The notes beneath the pieces are model-generated. The model was not told the origin of the DNA, made no database searches, and saw only the letters and a list, made by a program, of their open reading frames with translations. From the NCBI RefSeq assembly GCF_001042985.1, contig NZ_JYKY01000037.1:1-36898 (forward strand): a DNA stretch of 36,898 bases, in the 5' to 3' direction. A program made the translations under genes and the position numbers. This DNA comes from Pseudomonas lundensis. GTDB taxonomy: Bacteria > Pseudomonadota > Gammaproteobacteria > Pseudomonadales > Pseudomonadaceae. Positions within the stretch are counted from its first letter, which is position 1. Each line of letters starts with the position of its first letter. This document shows positions 1 to 7,878 of this stretch, piece by piece.

Positions 1-76
1 CCGTACGCAGCCCCTTGCTGCCCTCGAGATAGGCCTTGATGGCGGTGAGCTTAAATTGCTCTGTGTACTTGTTCAT
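1..76 (-). CDS. IS3-family transposase OrfA, N-terminal 25 residues (cut by window edge)
   Basis: The frame opens with ATG at 74-76 on the minus strand and reads MNKYTEQFKLTAIKAYLEGS, then leaves the window. This is the typical opening of IS3-family OrfA proteins, small helix-turn-helix proteins that bind the IS ends and are joined to the DDE catalytic OrfB by a -1 frameshift. Only the beginning of the helix-turn-helix is visible, so catalytic competence cannot be judged. It lies entirely inside the insertion sequence that interrupts the aprA-like gene. Confidence 0.75.
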   Translation of the reverse strand, partial: MNKYTEQFKLTAIKAYLEGSKGLRT

Positions 77-127
77 GTTGAAAACCCAAAAAGTTGGATG
101 GGTGTCCAACTTTTTGGGGGCAGTTCA
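1..127 (-). mobile_element. IS3-family (IS150-like) insertion sequence, outer end only
   Basis: This is the left end of an insertion sequence that continues beyond the window. Read on the minus strand, the element begins TGAACTGCCCCCAAAAAGTT, the style of terminal inverted repeat seen in the IS150 group of the IS3 family. A transposase OrfA start follows about 50 bases inside. The repeat core (CCAAAAAGTTGGA) recurs at about 87-99, just before the transposase start. The junction with host DNA is placed at 127/128, because the aprA-like reading frame resumes there. The target duplication cannot be checked because the other end is not present. The family assignment rests on OrfA and the terminus; no specific IS name is claimed. 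Confidence 0.8.
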
Positions 128-363
128 AAGGTGTAGGACAAATTGATCACACCGTCGCCATTGAGGTCGTACCAACTGGCGCCACTGCGGGTCAGTTGGT
201 CAGCGGCCTGATCGACCGTAAACGATGGCTTGCCGTTGACCAGGTGATTACCGCGGTCATAGAAATGACTGAAGTTATCCACTTGGGTGAAGGCAGAACT
301 GGTGCCGTTGGCCGCAAACGTCGGGTTGACGGACAGCGCTGCTTTCTCTTTAAGTTTCGACAT
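128..363 (-). pseudogene. aprA: Serralysin-type alkaline metalloprotease, 5' fragment interrupted by IS3 element
   Basis: Reading on the minus strand from ATG at 361-363, the translation begins MSKLKEKAALSV and continues with FSHFYDRGNHLVNGKPSFTVDQA and then SWYDLNGDGVINLSYTF, shown here in parts. This matches the N-terminal propeptide and start of the catalytic domain of Pseudomonas secreted serralysins (AprA/AprX). These are zinc- and calcium-dependent proteases of about 480 residues exported by a type I system. About 78 codons remain before the insertion sequence. The zinc-binding HExxH site and the RTX repeats are absent from the window. AAGGAA lies about nine bases before this ATG, which favours it over the in-frame ATG at 420. 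The short open frame running into the IS would give a dead protein. Identity is recognised from family memory, not from an alignment. Confidence 0.8.
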
Positions 364-563
364 GTAAACAGTTCCTTGTTTAGCAGTAGAAAAGTTTTTG
401 ACAGATATAGACGATCCCATGGCGAGATCGTCCTATCACTCGCCGTTTATTGGCCGGGCGAAGTTGACACACTTCGAAATATTCAGTCCAGCACTTTTTT
501 GACGTCAATAAGCGACTTTTCCGTAAGTAGCCGTAAACATTAGAACTTTTACTGAAAGCATTC

Positions 564-581
564 TCCTTAAAGCTTTAAGGA
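564..581. repeat. Perfect 18-bp palindrome in the aprA-like upstream region
   Basis: TCCTTAAAGCTTTAAGGA is an uninterrupted 18-base palindrome. AGCA and TGCT flank it and could extend the stem with a three-base bulge. It lies about 200 bases upstream of the aprA-like start. No run of T follows on either strand, so a terminator is less likely than a protein-binding site. The binding protein is unknown. Confidence 0.55.
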
Positions 582-925
582 TGCTGGCTATATTCGCCGC
601 AGGAATATCACTACAAACAAATACAGCGCTTAAGGTTCATGATGTGACCGATTGGTCAGTTCATTTTTGTTTAAACTTCCAGCCTGCTCACTCGTATTAC
701 AGAGTTGGCCAGCCGCAAACCCATCGCCATGTAAGCGTTTGCCGATCAAAAGTCGCTTGTCATATCACCACCACCTTCCAAACTTCATAAACGACACAAT
801 GAACAACTCAACACCCCGCAGGCCACGTATAAACAACGTCGCTTATGTGTAAGTTTCAGGCGCATCAACTTTTAACCATCGTCCACACTTCTGGCCAACT
901 ACACGCCTGTATGACAGCGTGCCTT

Positions 926-944
926 CTTAAAGCGATTGTTTAAG
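926..944. repeat. Inverted repeat CTTAAA-N7-TTTAAG
   Basis: Six-base arms separated by seven bases share the CTTAAA/TTTAAG halves of the palindrome at 564-581. A further CCTTTAAG occurs at 967-974. This could be a second binding site for the same unknown regulator. Short AT-rich repeats also arise by chance, so confidence is low. Confidence 0.3.
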
Positions 945-1125
945 TGCGATAAGCCACGCCCGTTCACCTTTAAGTCGAATCCGACACTGGGCGGTTTGAT
1001 TAAGAGCACGTTGAGGGTGGATGGCCCGCCGTGCCACCAGCCCCCTGTGTCACAGGCTGGGCGAGCCCCATGCACATGTTGTCCTACAAACGGCACTTGA
1101 CGATCAGAGGTGATTTGAGTTTTCC

Positions 1126-1139
1126 TGAAACCGGTTTCA
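1126..1139. promoter_or_regulatory. PtxS operator in front of ptxS
   Basis: TGAAACCGGTTTCA is a perfect 14-bp palindrome 50 bases before the ptxS start. It matches the operator known for PtxS in Pseudomonas and the general LacI-family pattern with a central CCGG. An identical copy precedes kguE. Its position suggests that PtxS represses its own gene. Confidence 0.85.
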
Positions 1140-1189
1140 GACCCTGTGCCGAGACCGCCTGCGATAACAACCCATAAAAGGTTCAGGCC

Positions 1190-2215
1190 GTGAACAGTTT
1201 TTCAGCCGCTCAACGCTCCCGCGTCACCATGCTCGATGTTGCCCTGCACGCCGGGGTGTCCAAGGCCAGTGTTTCGCGCTTTATCGGCGAGGACCGCGCG
1301 TTGCTCTCCGAAGCCACCGCGCAACGCATCGAGCGTTCAATCGAGGCGCTGGGCTACCGCCCCAATCAAATGGCGCGCGGTCTGAAGCGCGGGCGTACCC
1401 GCCTGATCGGCATGTTGGTCGCAGACATTCGTAACCCCTATTCCATCGCCGTCATGCACGGCGTCGAAACCGCCTGCCGGGAGCACGGTTACAACCTGGT
1501 GGTGTGCAACACCGACCGCAGTGATGAGCAGGAAAGCCAGCACTTGGCTGCTCTGCGGGCCTACAACATCGAAGGGCTGATTCTTAACACGCTGGGCCAT
1601 CAACCTGACGTCCTGCAGGCGCTGCATCAAGAAATGCCCATCGTATTGATCGACCGTAACGTTGAGCAGTTGTATGCGGATCTGGTGGGGCTGGATAACG
1701 CCGGGGCGGTGCGCACCGCGCTGCAACACCTGCAAGCACAGGGTTTTCGCGACCTGCTGATGGTCAGCGAACCCGCTGATGGCACCAGCTCGCGCCTGGA
1801 GCGCATCGCCAGTTTTAACGCGCAACTCAACGACTGCCCCTCACTGCAAGGCACGGTGATTGAAACCGGCCCTGAACTGCGGTCTCGCATCCAACAGTTT
1901 CTGGACACCCCCGGCACCGGCCCCAAGGCGCTGTTCTGCGCCAACGGCGTGGCCGCGCTGGCCGCCACTCAGGTGCTGCGCGACCTGAACCGCCACCTGT
2001 TTGAAGACATCGGCCTGATTGCGCTGGATGACCTTGACTGGTTCCCGCTGGTGGGTTCGGGGATTACCGCTCTGGCGCAACCGACCCAAGCCATCGGCGC
2101 CAGCGCCTTCGAATGCCTGCTCAAGCGCTTGCGCGGCGATACCGCAGCACCTCAAGCCCTGGATTTTCCTGCGCAACTGATCGTGCGCGGCTCGACCCAA
2201 CGCCCCCACTCCTGA
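1190..2215 (+). CDS. ptxS: LacI-family transcriptional regulator of 2-ketogluconate catabolism
   Basis: A 341-residue LacI-type repressor. Residues ~13-60 form the helix-turn-helix (VTMLDVALHAGVSKASVSRF) and hinge helix (NQMARGLKRGRTRLIG). The rest is a periplasmic-binding-protein-like effector domain from ~62 to ~335. The sequence closely resembles Pseudomonas PtxS, which binds 2-ketogluconate and controls the kgu operon and, in P. aeruginosa, ptxA expression. The start is GTG at 1190, preceded by AAAGG; the ATG at codon 14 lies inside the helix-turn-helix and is too late. The gene is followed by kguE in the same direction after 74 bases, and identical palindromic operators precede both. That supports autorepression and repression of kguEKTD, relieved by 2-ketogluconate. 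Confidence 0.9.
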   Translation: MNSFSAAQRSRVTMLDVALHAGVSKASVSRFIGEDRALLSEATAQRIERSIEALGYRPNQMARGLKRGRTRLIGMLVADIRNPYSIAVMHGVETACREHGYNLVVCNTDRSDEQESQHLAALRAYNIEGLILNTLGHQPDVLQALHQEMPIVLIDRNVEQLYADLVGLDNAGAVRTALQHLQAQGFRDLLMVSEPADGTSSRLERIASFNAQLNDCPSLQGTVIETGPELRSRIQQFLDTPGTGPKALFCANGVAALAATQVLRDLNRHLFEDIGLIALDDLDWFPLVGSGITALAQPTQAIGASAFECLLKRLRGDTAAPQALDFPAQLIVRGSTQRPHS

Positions 2216-2262
2216 CAGCGCTGCCAAGACGCAACCCGCCTGGCAGTCCTTGACGCATAAAA

Positions 2263-2276
2263 TGAAACCGGTTTCA
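2263..2276. promoter_or_regulatory. PtxS operator in front of kguEKTD
   Basis: TGAAACCGGTTTCA is identical to the site at 1126-1139. It ends only 13 bases before the kguE start, where it could block transcription from a promoter in the 74-base gap after ptxS. Confidence 0.85.
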
Positions 2277-2289
2277 GAGATTAATAACA

Positions 2290-3072
2290 ATGACTACATT
2301 CCCCGTTTCCATCAGTTTGTCGAGCTACGGAGCCGATCTGGTTCGCCAACGCGGCCAAGGCAGTTTTATTGAATTACTGGCCAATGCCGGTGCCCGGCGC
2401 ATTGAACTGCGTGAAGAGCTGCTGACGGACGAAGACCCGTCGTCCTTCGCTGAAGCAGTGGCCGCTCAAGGGCTGGAGTGTGTGTATTCATCGCCTCTGG
2501 AACTGTGGCAAGCGGGACAGACACGGCCCAATCCTCTGCTGCGGGCGACCCTGCACAAGGCCCATGCTTTTGGTGCGGCCTGGCTCAAGGTGTCGCTTGG
2601 CTACTACACCGAGCAGTGCGATTTACACACCCTGGCCGCCTGCCTCAAGCAACAACCGGTCAACCTGCTGGTGGAAAATGACCAGACCTCCCAGGGCGGA
2701 CGCATCGAACCTCTGCAACGGTTCTTCGATGCAGTGGATCAACGGCAAGCCCCCATCAGCATGACCTTCGACATCGGCAACTGGCAGTGGCAAGACCAAT
2801 CCGCCAGCACCGCCGCCCGCTTGCTGGGCCGTCATGTCACCTACTTGCACTGCAAAGGTGTCGCCCGGCGCCCGGATGGCAAATTGATTGCGACGCCGCC
2901 AACGGCCACCGACCTGCAGATGTGGGAGCAGTTTCTGCCGCATATGCGGCCCGGTCTGACCCGCGCAGTGGAATACCCCCTGCAAGGCAATGACCTGCAA
3001 TGGCTGACAAAAGTGCATGTCGACACCCTGGCGACGCTCGGCGCAGCGCAACGGGAGTTGAGCCATGTCTAA
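2290..3072 (+). CDS. kguE: Sugar phosphate isomerase/epimerase-like protein of the 2-ketogluconate operon
   Basis: A 260-residue protein of the xylose isomerase-like TIM-barrel family (AP endonuclease 2 fold). Visible features are the early strand RRIELREEL, LLVENDQTSQGG with the conserved Glu-Asn, MTFDIGNWQW with a metal-ligand type Asp, and YLHCKGV with a His near residue 185. Family members use a divalent metal to isomerise or epimerise sugars or sugar acids. The precise reaction of KguE in 2-ketogluconate catabolism is not firmly established to my knowledge. It is the first gene of kguE-kguK-kguT-kguD and overlaps kguK by eight bases, which suggests translational coupling. Expression should be under PtxS through the palindrome just upstream. 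Confidence 0.85.
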   Translation: MTTFPVSISLSSYGADLVRQRGQGSFIELLANAGARRIELREELLTDEDPSSFAEAVAAQGLECVYSSPLELWQAGQTRPNPLLRATLHKAHAFGAAWLKVSLGYYTEQCDLHTLAACLKQQPVNLLVENDQTSQGGRIEPLQRFFDAVDQRQAPISMTFDIGNWQWQDQSASTAARLLGRHVTYLHCKGVARRPDGKLIATPPTATDLQMWEQFLPHMRPGLTRAVEYPLQGNDLQWLTKVHVDTLATLGAAQRELSHV

Positions 3073-4024
3073 GGTCGATGTGTTGTCGTTTGGCGAAACC
3101 ATGGCCATGTGGGTGGCCGAACAGACCGGCGATCTGGCGCAGGTCGAGCGCTTTCACAAGCGCATTGCCGGGGCCGACAGTAACGTCGCCATCGGGCTGG
3201 CGCGGCTGGGCTTCAATGTCGCGTGGCTCAGCCGTGTGGGCGCTGACTCCCTTGGGCGGTTTGTGCGCGCCACGTTGCAAGCCGAAGGCCTCAATTGCCA
3301 GCACGTTGAAACTGACCCGCAGCACCCCACGGGCTTGCAGTTGAAGTCCCGGGTGGACGATGGCAGTGACCCGCAAGTGGAATACTTTCGCCGCGGTTCG
3401 GCGGCCAGTCACTTGAACCGCAGCGCCATCACCCCGCAATTGCTCGGCGCTGGCCACTTGCATGCCACGGGCATCCCCCCTGCGCTGTCGGCCAGTTGCC
3501 GCGAATTGTCTTTCGAGCTCATGCAAGGCATGCGCGCGGCCGGGCGCACGGTGTCGTTCGACCCCAACCTGCGCCCGTCTCTGTGGGCCAGCGAACAGCA
3601 GATGATCCGCGACATCAACGCCCTCGCCGCCCACGCCGATTGGGTATTGCCGGGCCTGAGTGAAGGCCGCTTGCTGACCGGGCGCGATGACCCGGCAGAC
3701 ATTGCGCGCTTCTATCTGGATCAGGGCGCAGAAGCGGTCATCATCAAACTGGGCCCAAAAGGGGCTTATTACCGCACCACCGACACCGAGGGCTTCGTGC
3801 CAGCGGTGCCTGTGGAGGTGGTGATCGATACCGTCGGCGCCGGCGACGGCTTTGCGGTGGGCGTGATCAGTGCTCTGCTGGAAAACCTTGGCTTCGAACA
3901 GGCAGTGCAGCGCGGCAACTGGATTGGCAGCCGCGCCGTGCAAAGCCGTGGCGACATGGAAGGACTGCCGACCCGCGCCGAGCTGGAGGGGCGCGACCTC
4001 ACTGCAACCGCTTTACCTGCGTAA
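3065..4024 (+). CDS. kguK: 2-ketogluconate kinase (PfkB family)
   Basis: A 319-residue PfkB/ribokinase-fold sugar kinase. It phosphorylates cytoplasmic 2-ketogluconate with ATP to 2-keto-6-phosphogluconate. The N-terminal substrate-binding segment reads VLSFGETMAMW followed by GADSNVAIGLARLG. The C-terminal PfkB signature DTVGAGDGFAVG, at about residues 257-268, contains the catalytic Asp and the anion hole. The length is normal for the family. It begins inside the end of kguE and is followed by kguT after about 54 bases. Assignment to 2-ketogluconate rather than 2-keto-3-deoxygluconate rests on the operon, since KdgK proteins have a similar sequence. Confidence 0.9.
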   Translation: MSKVDVLSFGETMAMWVAEQTGDLAQVERFHKRIAGADSNVAIGLARLGFNVAWLSRVGADSLGRFVRATLQAEGLNCQHVETDPQHPTGLQLKSRVDDGSDPQVEYFRRGSAASHLNRSAITPQLLGAGHLHATGIPPALSASCRELSFELMQGMRAAGRTVSFDPNLRPSLWASEQQMIRDINALAAHADWVLPGLSEGRLLTGRDDPADIARFYLDQGAEAVIIKLGPKGAYYRTTDTEGFVPAVPVEVVIDTVGAGDGFAVGVISALLENLGFEQAVQRGNWIGSRAVQSRGDMEGLPTRAELEGRDLTATALPA

Positions 4025-4078
4025 CGTGCTGCACCCGTGACCTGCTGCGACAAAAACAACAAGCTCAGGAGCTACGCC

Positions 4079-5374
4079 ATGCAATCGCTAAAACTCGCTG
4101 CCCGCCGGTGGTGGTACATCATGCCGATCGTATTCATCACCTATAGCCTGGCCTATCTGGACCGGGCCAATTACGGCTTTGCCGCCGCCTCCGGGATGGC
4201 CGAAGACCTGCACATCACCCCCGGCCTGTCGTCGTTGCTGGGGGCGCTGTTTTTCCTCGGTTACTTCTTTTTTCAGGTGCCGGGGGCCATTTATGCGCAG
4301 AAGAACAGCGTCAAAAAGTTGATTTTTGTCAGCCTGATTCTCTGGGGCGGTCTGGCCACGCTCACGGGTGTGGTATCCAACGCCTACAGCCTGATCGCCA
4401 TTCGCTTCATGCTCGGCGTGGTGGAAGCCGCCGTCATGCCCGCCATGCTGGTCTACCTGTGCCATTGGTTCACCCGCGCCGAACGCTCCCGGGCCAATAC
4501 CTTCCTGATCCTCGGCAACCCGGTGACCATGCTCTGGATGTCCGTGGTCTCGGGCTACCTGGTGCAGCATTACAGCTGGCGCTGGATGTTCATCGTCGAA
4601 GGGCTGCCCGCAGTGATCTGGGCGTTCATCTGGTGGCGACTGGCCGATGACCACCCTGCCGAAGCCACGTGGCTCAGCACCCAGGAAAAACAGGACCTGC
4701 AACGCGCGCTCGATGCCGAGCAAGTCGGCATGGCCCCGGTCAAGAACTACGCCGCGGCCTTCCGCTCCCCCAAAGTCATCCTGCTGGCCTTGCAGTTCTT
4801 CTGCTGGAGCATCGGCGTCTACGGGTTTGTCCTGTGGCTGCCGTCGATTCTCAAACAAGGCGCGCACATGGACATGATCGAGGCCGGCTGGCTGTCGGCC
4901 CTGCCGTACCTGGCCGCCGTCATCGCCATGCTCGGCGTGTCGTGGGGCTCAGACAAACTGCAAAAGCGTAAGCGTTTCGTCTGGCCGCCGCTGCTGATTG
5001 CCTCGGTTGCGTTCTACGGTTCCTACGCATTAGGTGCAGAGCACTTCTGGTTGTCCTACACGTTGCTGGTGATTGCCGGGGCCTGCATGTACGCACCGTA
5101 TGGCCCGTTCTTCGCGATCATCCCGGAAATCCTGCCGTCCAACGTGGCAGGCGGGGCCATGGCGTTGATCAACAGCATGGGCGCGCTTGGGTCATTTTCC
5201 GGTTCCTATCTGGTGGGCTACCTGAACAGCGAAACCGGCTCCCCGGGGGCGTCCTACCTGTTGATGAGCGGTGCGTTGCTGATCTCGGTATTGCTCACGG
5301 TCATGCTCAAACCCGCGTCCAAAGACCCGGCCGCGTCGACAGTCAGCGCCACGGCGCGTCTGGCTCACTCTTGA
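4079..5374 (+). CDS. kguT: 2-ketogluconate transporter (major facilitator superfamily)
   Basis: A 431-residue MFS permease of the anion:cation symporter type, with about twelve hydrophobic segments. It would import 2-ketogluconate, formed in the periplasm by gluconate dehydrogenase, by proton symport across the inner membrane. The family motif after helix 1 is visible as YLDRANYGFAAA, and FLGYFFFQVPGAIYA follows in helix 2. The ATG at 4079 is chosen because AGGAG lies seven bases before it; an in-frame ATG/GTG further upstream has no such site. It is third in kguEKTD, between the kinase and the reductase genes. Confidence 0.9.
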   Translation: MQSLKLAARRWWYIMPIVFITYSLAYLDRANYGFAAASGMAEDLHITPGLSSLLGALFFLGYFFFQVPGAIYAQKNSVKKLIFVSLILWGGLATLTGVVSNAYSLIAIRFMLGVVEAAVMPAMLVYLCHWFTRAERSRANTFLILGNPVTMLWMSVVSGYLVQHYSWRWMFIVEGLPAVIWAFIWWRLADDHPAEATWLSTQEKQDLQRALDAEQVGMAPVKNYAAAFRSPKVILLALQFFCWSIGVYGFVLWLPSILKQGAHMDMIEAGWLSALPYLAAVIAMLGVSWGSDKLQKRKRFVWPPLLIASVAFYGSYALGAEHFWLSYTLLVIAGACMYAPYGPFFAIIPEILPSNVAGGAMALINSMGALGSFSGSYLVGYLNSETGSPGASYLLMSGALLISVLLTVMLKPASKDPAASTVSATARLAHS

Positions 5375-5394
5375 ATTGAAGGTTGGTGATTGCG

Positions 5395-6378
5395 TTGAAA
5401 AAACATGTCGTGCTTTACAAAACACTCTCCGCGCCCTTGATGCAGCGCTTGCAAGATCGCGCCGACGTCACGCTGATCGAGCGGCTGGATGCCCAAGGGC
5501 TGGATCAATTGCGTGCGGCGTTACCCCAGGCGCAGGGCTTATTGGGGGCCAGCCTGAAACTGGACGCGCAGTGGCTGGATCTGGCGCCCAGGCTCGAAGC
5601 CATTGCCAGCGTGTCCGTGGGCATCGATAACTACGACCTGGACTACCTCACTGCGCGCCACATTCTTTTGACCAACACTCCGGACGTGCTGACCGAAACC
5701 ACGGCCGATACCGGGTTTGCCTTGATATTGGCCAGCGCCCGCCGCGTGGTGGAGCTGGCGATTCGCGTGCGCAACGGGCAATGGCAAAAAAACATCGGGC
5801 CGGAACATTTCGGCACCGATGTGCATGGCAAAACCTTGGGCATCATTGGCATGGGCCGCATTGGCGAGGCGTTGGCGCAACGGGGGCACTTTGGCTTCGG
5901 CATGCCGGTGATCTATCACAGTCACTCGCCAAAACCGGCGGTCGAGGCCCGATTTGGCGCCCGCTACCGCAGCCTCAAGGCGTTGCTGCAAGAGGCGGAC
6001 TTCATTTGCCTGACACTGCCATTGACCGCCGAAACCCAAGGTCTGATCGGCGCAGAGCAATTCGCACTGATGCGTACCGACAGTATTTTCATCAACATTT
6101 CACGGGGCAAAGTGGTCGATGAAGCCGCGTTGATCCACGCCTTGCAGCAGGGGCAGATTCGCGGCGCGGGGCTGGATGTGTTTGAACGCGAACCGCTGGA
6201 CCCGGCCTCGCCCTTACTGACGCTGGATAACGTGGTGGCCACCCCGCATATCGGCTCGGCCACCATTGAAACCCGCGAAGCCATGGCCCGCTGCGCCGTG
6301 GACAACCTGCTGGCCGCTCTGGACGGGCAGCGCCCGCCCAATCTGGTCAACCCAAGCGCATTTGACCAGGGCCGCTGA
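5395..6378 (+). CDS. kguD: 2-keto-6-phosphogluconate reductase (D-2-hydroxyacid dehydrogenase family)
   Basis: About 327 residues of the D-isomer-specific 2-hydroxyacid dehydrogenase family. It would reduce 2-keto-6-phosphogluconate to 6-phosphogluconate with NAD(P)H, delivering the carbon to the Entner-Doudoroff and pentose phosphate routes. The Rossmann motif GIIGMGRIG lies near residue 150. The catalytic Arg sits in NISRGKVVDE, and the catalytic His in PHIGSAT near the C-terminus. The start is uncertain: TTG at 5395 gives MKKHVVLYK, the usual family opening, with GAAGG 12 bases upstream, while GTG at 5386 and TTG at 5383 are alternatives. It is the last gene of the kgu operon, and its stop abuts the stop of the convergent binding-protein gene. 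Confidence 0.87.
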   Translation: MKKHVVLYKTLSAPLMQRLQDRADVTLIERLDAQGLDQLRAALPQAQGLLGASLKLDAQWLDLAPRLEAIASVSVGIDNYDLDYLTARHILLTNTPDVLTETTADTGFALILASARRVVELAIRVRNGQWQKNIGPEHFGTDVHGKTLGIIGMGRIGEALAQRGHFGFGMPVIYHSHSPKPAVEARFGARYRSLKALLQEADFICLTLPLTAETQGLIGAEQFALMRTDSIFINISRGKVVDEAALIHALQQGQIRGAGLDVFEREPLDPASPLLTLDNVVATPHIGSATIETREAMARCAVDNLLAALDGQRPPNLVNPSAFDQGR

Positions 6379-7458
6379 TCATTCCCCGGCCTTGATTCGG
6401 GTCCACAGGCGCGTGCGCACACGGTCGATGTTGAGCGGCATGGCTTGGAGGGCGAACAGCGTCTGCAGCATTTGCGGCGTCGGGTAGACCTTGGTGTCTG
6501 CCTTTATTTCGGGGTTGACCAGCGCATCGGCCTGCGCGTTGCCGTTGGCGTAGTGCACGTAGTTGCTGATCCCTGCCATCACGTCCGCCCGCAGCAAGTA
6601 ATTCATGAAGCGGTAGGCGGCTTTTTCATCCGGCACATCGGCGGGCATGGCCACCATGTCAAACCAGATGGCGGCGCCTTCTTTAGGGATCGAATAGCCG
6701 ATATCGATGCCATTCCCGGCTTCTTTGGCACGGGTTTCGGCTTGCAGGATGTCCCCGGAAAACCCCACGGCGACGCAAATATTGCCGTTAGCCAGATCGC
6801 TGGTGTACTTCGAGGAGTGAAAGTAACTGATATAAGGACGCACCTTCATCAGCATGGCTTCGGCCTTTTTATAGTCTTCGGGGCTTTTGCTGTGGTGGGG
6901 CAGCCCCAGGTAGTTGAGCGCGGCCGGCAAGACTTCAGGGCCATTGTCGAGAATCGCCACCCCGCACTTGCTGAGTTTCTCCATATTTTCGGGCTTGAAA
7001 ATCAAGTCCCAGGAGTCCACAGGCGCGTTCTCCCCCAACACGGCCTTGACCTTGGCAACGTTGTAGCCAATCCCGGTGCTGCCCCATAAGTAAGGGAAAC
7101 CGTGCTCATTGCCGGGGTCATTGACTTGCAAGACCTTGAGCAACGCCGGGTTGAGGTTCTTCCAGTTCGGCAATTGGTCCTTGTCGAGTTTTTTCAGCGC
7201 CCCGCCCTGTATCTGCCGCGCCATGAAATGGTTGGACGGAAACACCACGTCATAACCGGATTGGCCGGTCATCAATTTGCCATCCAGCGTTTCATTGCTG
7301 TCGTACACGTCGTAGCTGAACGCAATGCCCGTGTCACGCGTGAAGTTTTTCAGCGTGTCGGGGGCGATGTAGTCGGACCAGTTGTAAATTTTCACGGTCT
7401 CGGCCGCCTGGCACAACGTGCCAGCCAGCATCAGGGGCAACAGGGCGATGCGGATCAT
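6379..7458 (-). CDS. Polyamine-type ABC transporter periplasmic binding protein (SpuD/PotF-like)
   Basis: A 359-residue protein with a Sec signal peptide (hydrophobic core IALLPLMLAGTLC, likely cut after CQA near residue 18). The mature part opens TVKIYNWSDYIAPDTLKNF, the hallmark of PotF/SpuD/SpuE putrescine and spermidine receptors. The conserved WGSTGIGYN and GFSGDI segments are also present. It would capture a polyamine or related amine in the periplasm. No permease or ATPase gene lies nearby, so it must share a transporter encoded elsewhere or serve as a sensor. It is oriented with the cupin and FAD oxidase genes, 54 bases after the cupin, which suggests one transcription unit for amine use. 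Putrescine, spermidine or another amine cannot be told apart by eye. Confidence 0.85.
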   Translation of the reverse strand: MIRIALLPLMLAGTLCQAAETVKIYNWSDYIAPDTLKNFTRDTGIAFSYDVYDSNETLDGKLMTGQSGYDVVFPSNHFMARQIQGGALKKLDKDQLPNWKNLNPALLKVLQVNDPGNEHGFPYLWGSTGIGYNVAKVKAVLGENAPVDSWDLIFKPENMEKLSKCGVAILDNGPEVLPAALNYLGLPHHSKSPEDYKKAEAMLMKVRPYISYFHSSKYTSDLANGNICVAVGFSGDILQAETRAKEAGNGIDIGYSIPKEGAAIWFDMVAMPADVPDEKAAYRFMNYLLRADVMAGISNYVHYANGNAQADALVNPEIKADTKVYPTPQMLQTLFALQAMPLNIDRVRTRLWTRIKAGE

Positions 7459-7512
7459 GATTCGATTCCTTGCGTATTGTGTGTCGCTGTTTTTATGGGC
7501 AGGGTTCGGTGA

Positions 7513-7854
7513 TCAAAGGATCAAAACATAGGTCTTGCGCACGGTTTGCTGGATGTCCCAGACCCCGGTGCTGTTGGCCGGCAACATCAGTGCATCGCCC
7601 GCTTCTATGTGAAGGATTTCCCCGTCATCGGGGGTAAATGTGCAGCGCCCTTCAATGAAATGACAGAATTCTTGCGCCACGATCTGCCGCCGCCAGCGGC
7701 CCGGCGTGCACGCCCATATCCCGGTTTCAACGCCGTCAGTGCGCTCGACACAGGTCACTGAGGTCTCGGCCACCAGGGTGCCGAGGGGCACCGCCACGGG
7801 TGAGGAGGTTTGCAGCGCCACGTGGGCGGTGTTTTTGAAGTGAGTGATGCTCAT
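7513..7854 (-). CDS. Small single-domain cupin protein (EutQ/DUF861-like)
   Basis: A 113-residue beta-barrel protein. The central motif W-(x)3-RW...EFCHFIEGRCTFTPDDGE...IEAGDALMLPANSTGVWDI is the pattern of the DUF861/EutQ cupin family, here given only in pieces. The usual metal-binding His cluster is mostly missing: one His (CHFIEG) is visible in the first cupin motif, and the second motif lacks one. A non-catalytic or ligand-binding role is therefore possible. AAGGA lies eight bases before the ATG. It sits between the FAD oxidase and binding-protein genes in the same direction. Such cupins often accompany amine or amino-acid oxidases in Pseudomonas, but their role there is not established. 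Confidence 0.7.
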   Translation of the reverse strand: MSITHFKNTAHVALQTSSPVAVPLGTLVAETSVTCVERTDGVETGIWACTPGRWRRQIVAQEFCHFIEGRCTFTPDDGEILHIEAGDALMLPANSTGVWDIQQTVRKTYVLIL

Positions 7855-7878
7855 GGAGCGTTCCTTGTGGGTGCCAAA

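Larger units (their letters stand above)
364..1189. other. Long non-coding interval between the aprA-like fragment and ptxS
   Basis: No convincing gene was found in this 826-base interval. The short open frames on either strand lack a recognisable product or a good ribosome binding site. It should hold the aprA-like promoter (minus strand, near 400-600) and the ptxS promoter (plus strand, near 1100). It contains a perfect 18-bp palindrome at 564-581, a related inverted repeat at 926-944 and the PtxS operator at 1126-1139. The first half is more AT-rich than the flanking genes. Confidence 0.6.

Noticed and set aside
364..1189. Possible small genes at 581-790, 652-852 and 899-1096
   Set aside because: No convincing Shine-Dalgarno site, no family resemblance, mixed composition; treated as non-coding.
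2837..3943. A 368-codon open frame antisense to kguE/kguK
   Set aside because: Both sense genes are well recognised and overlap as an operon; the antisense product is low-complexity and unlike any family.
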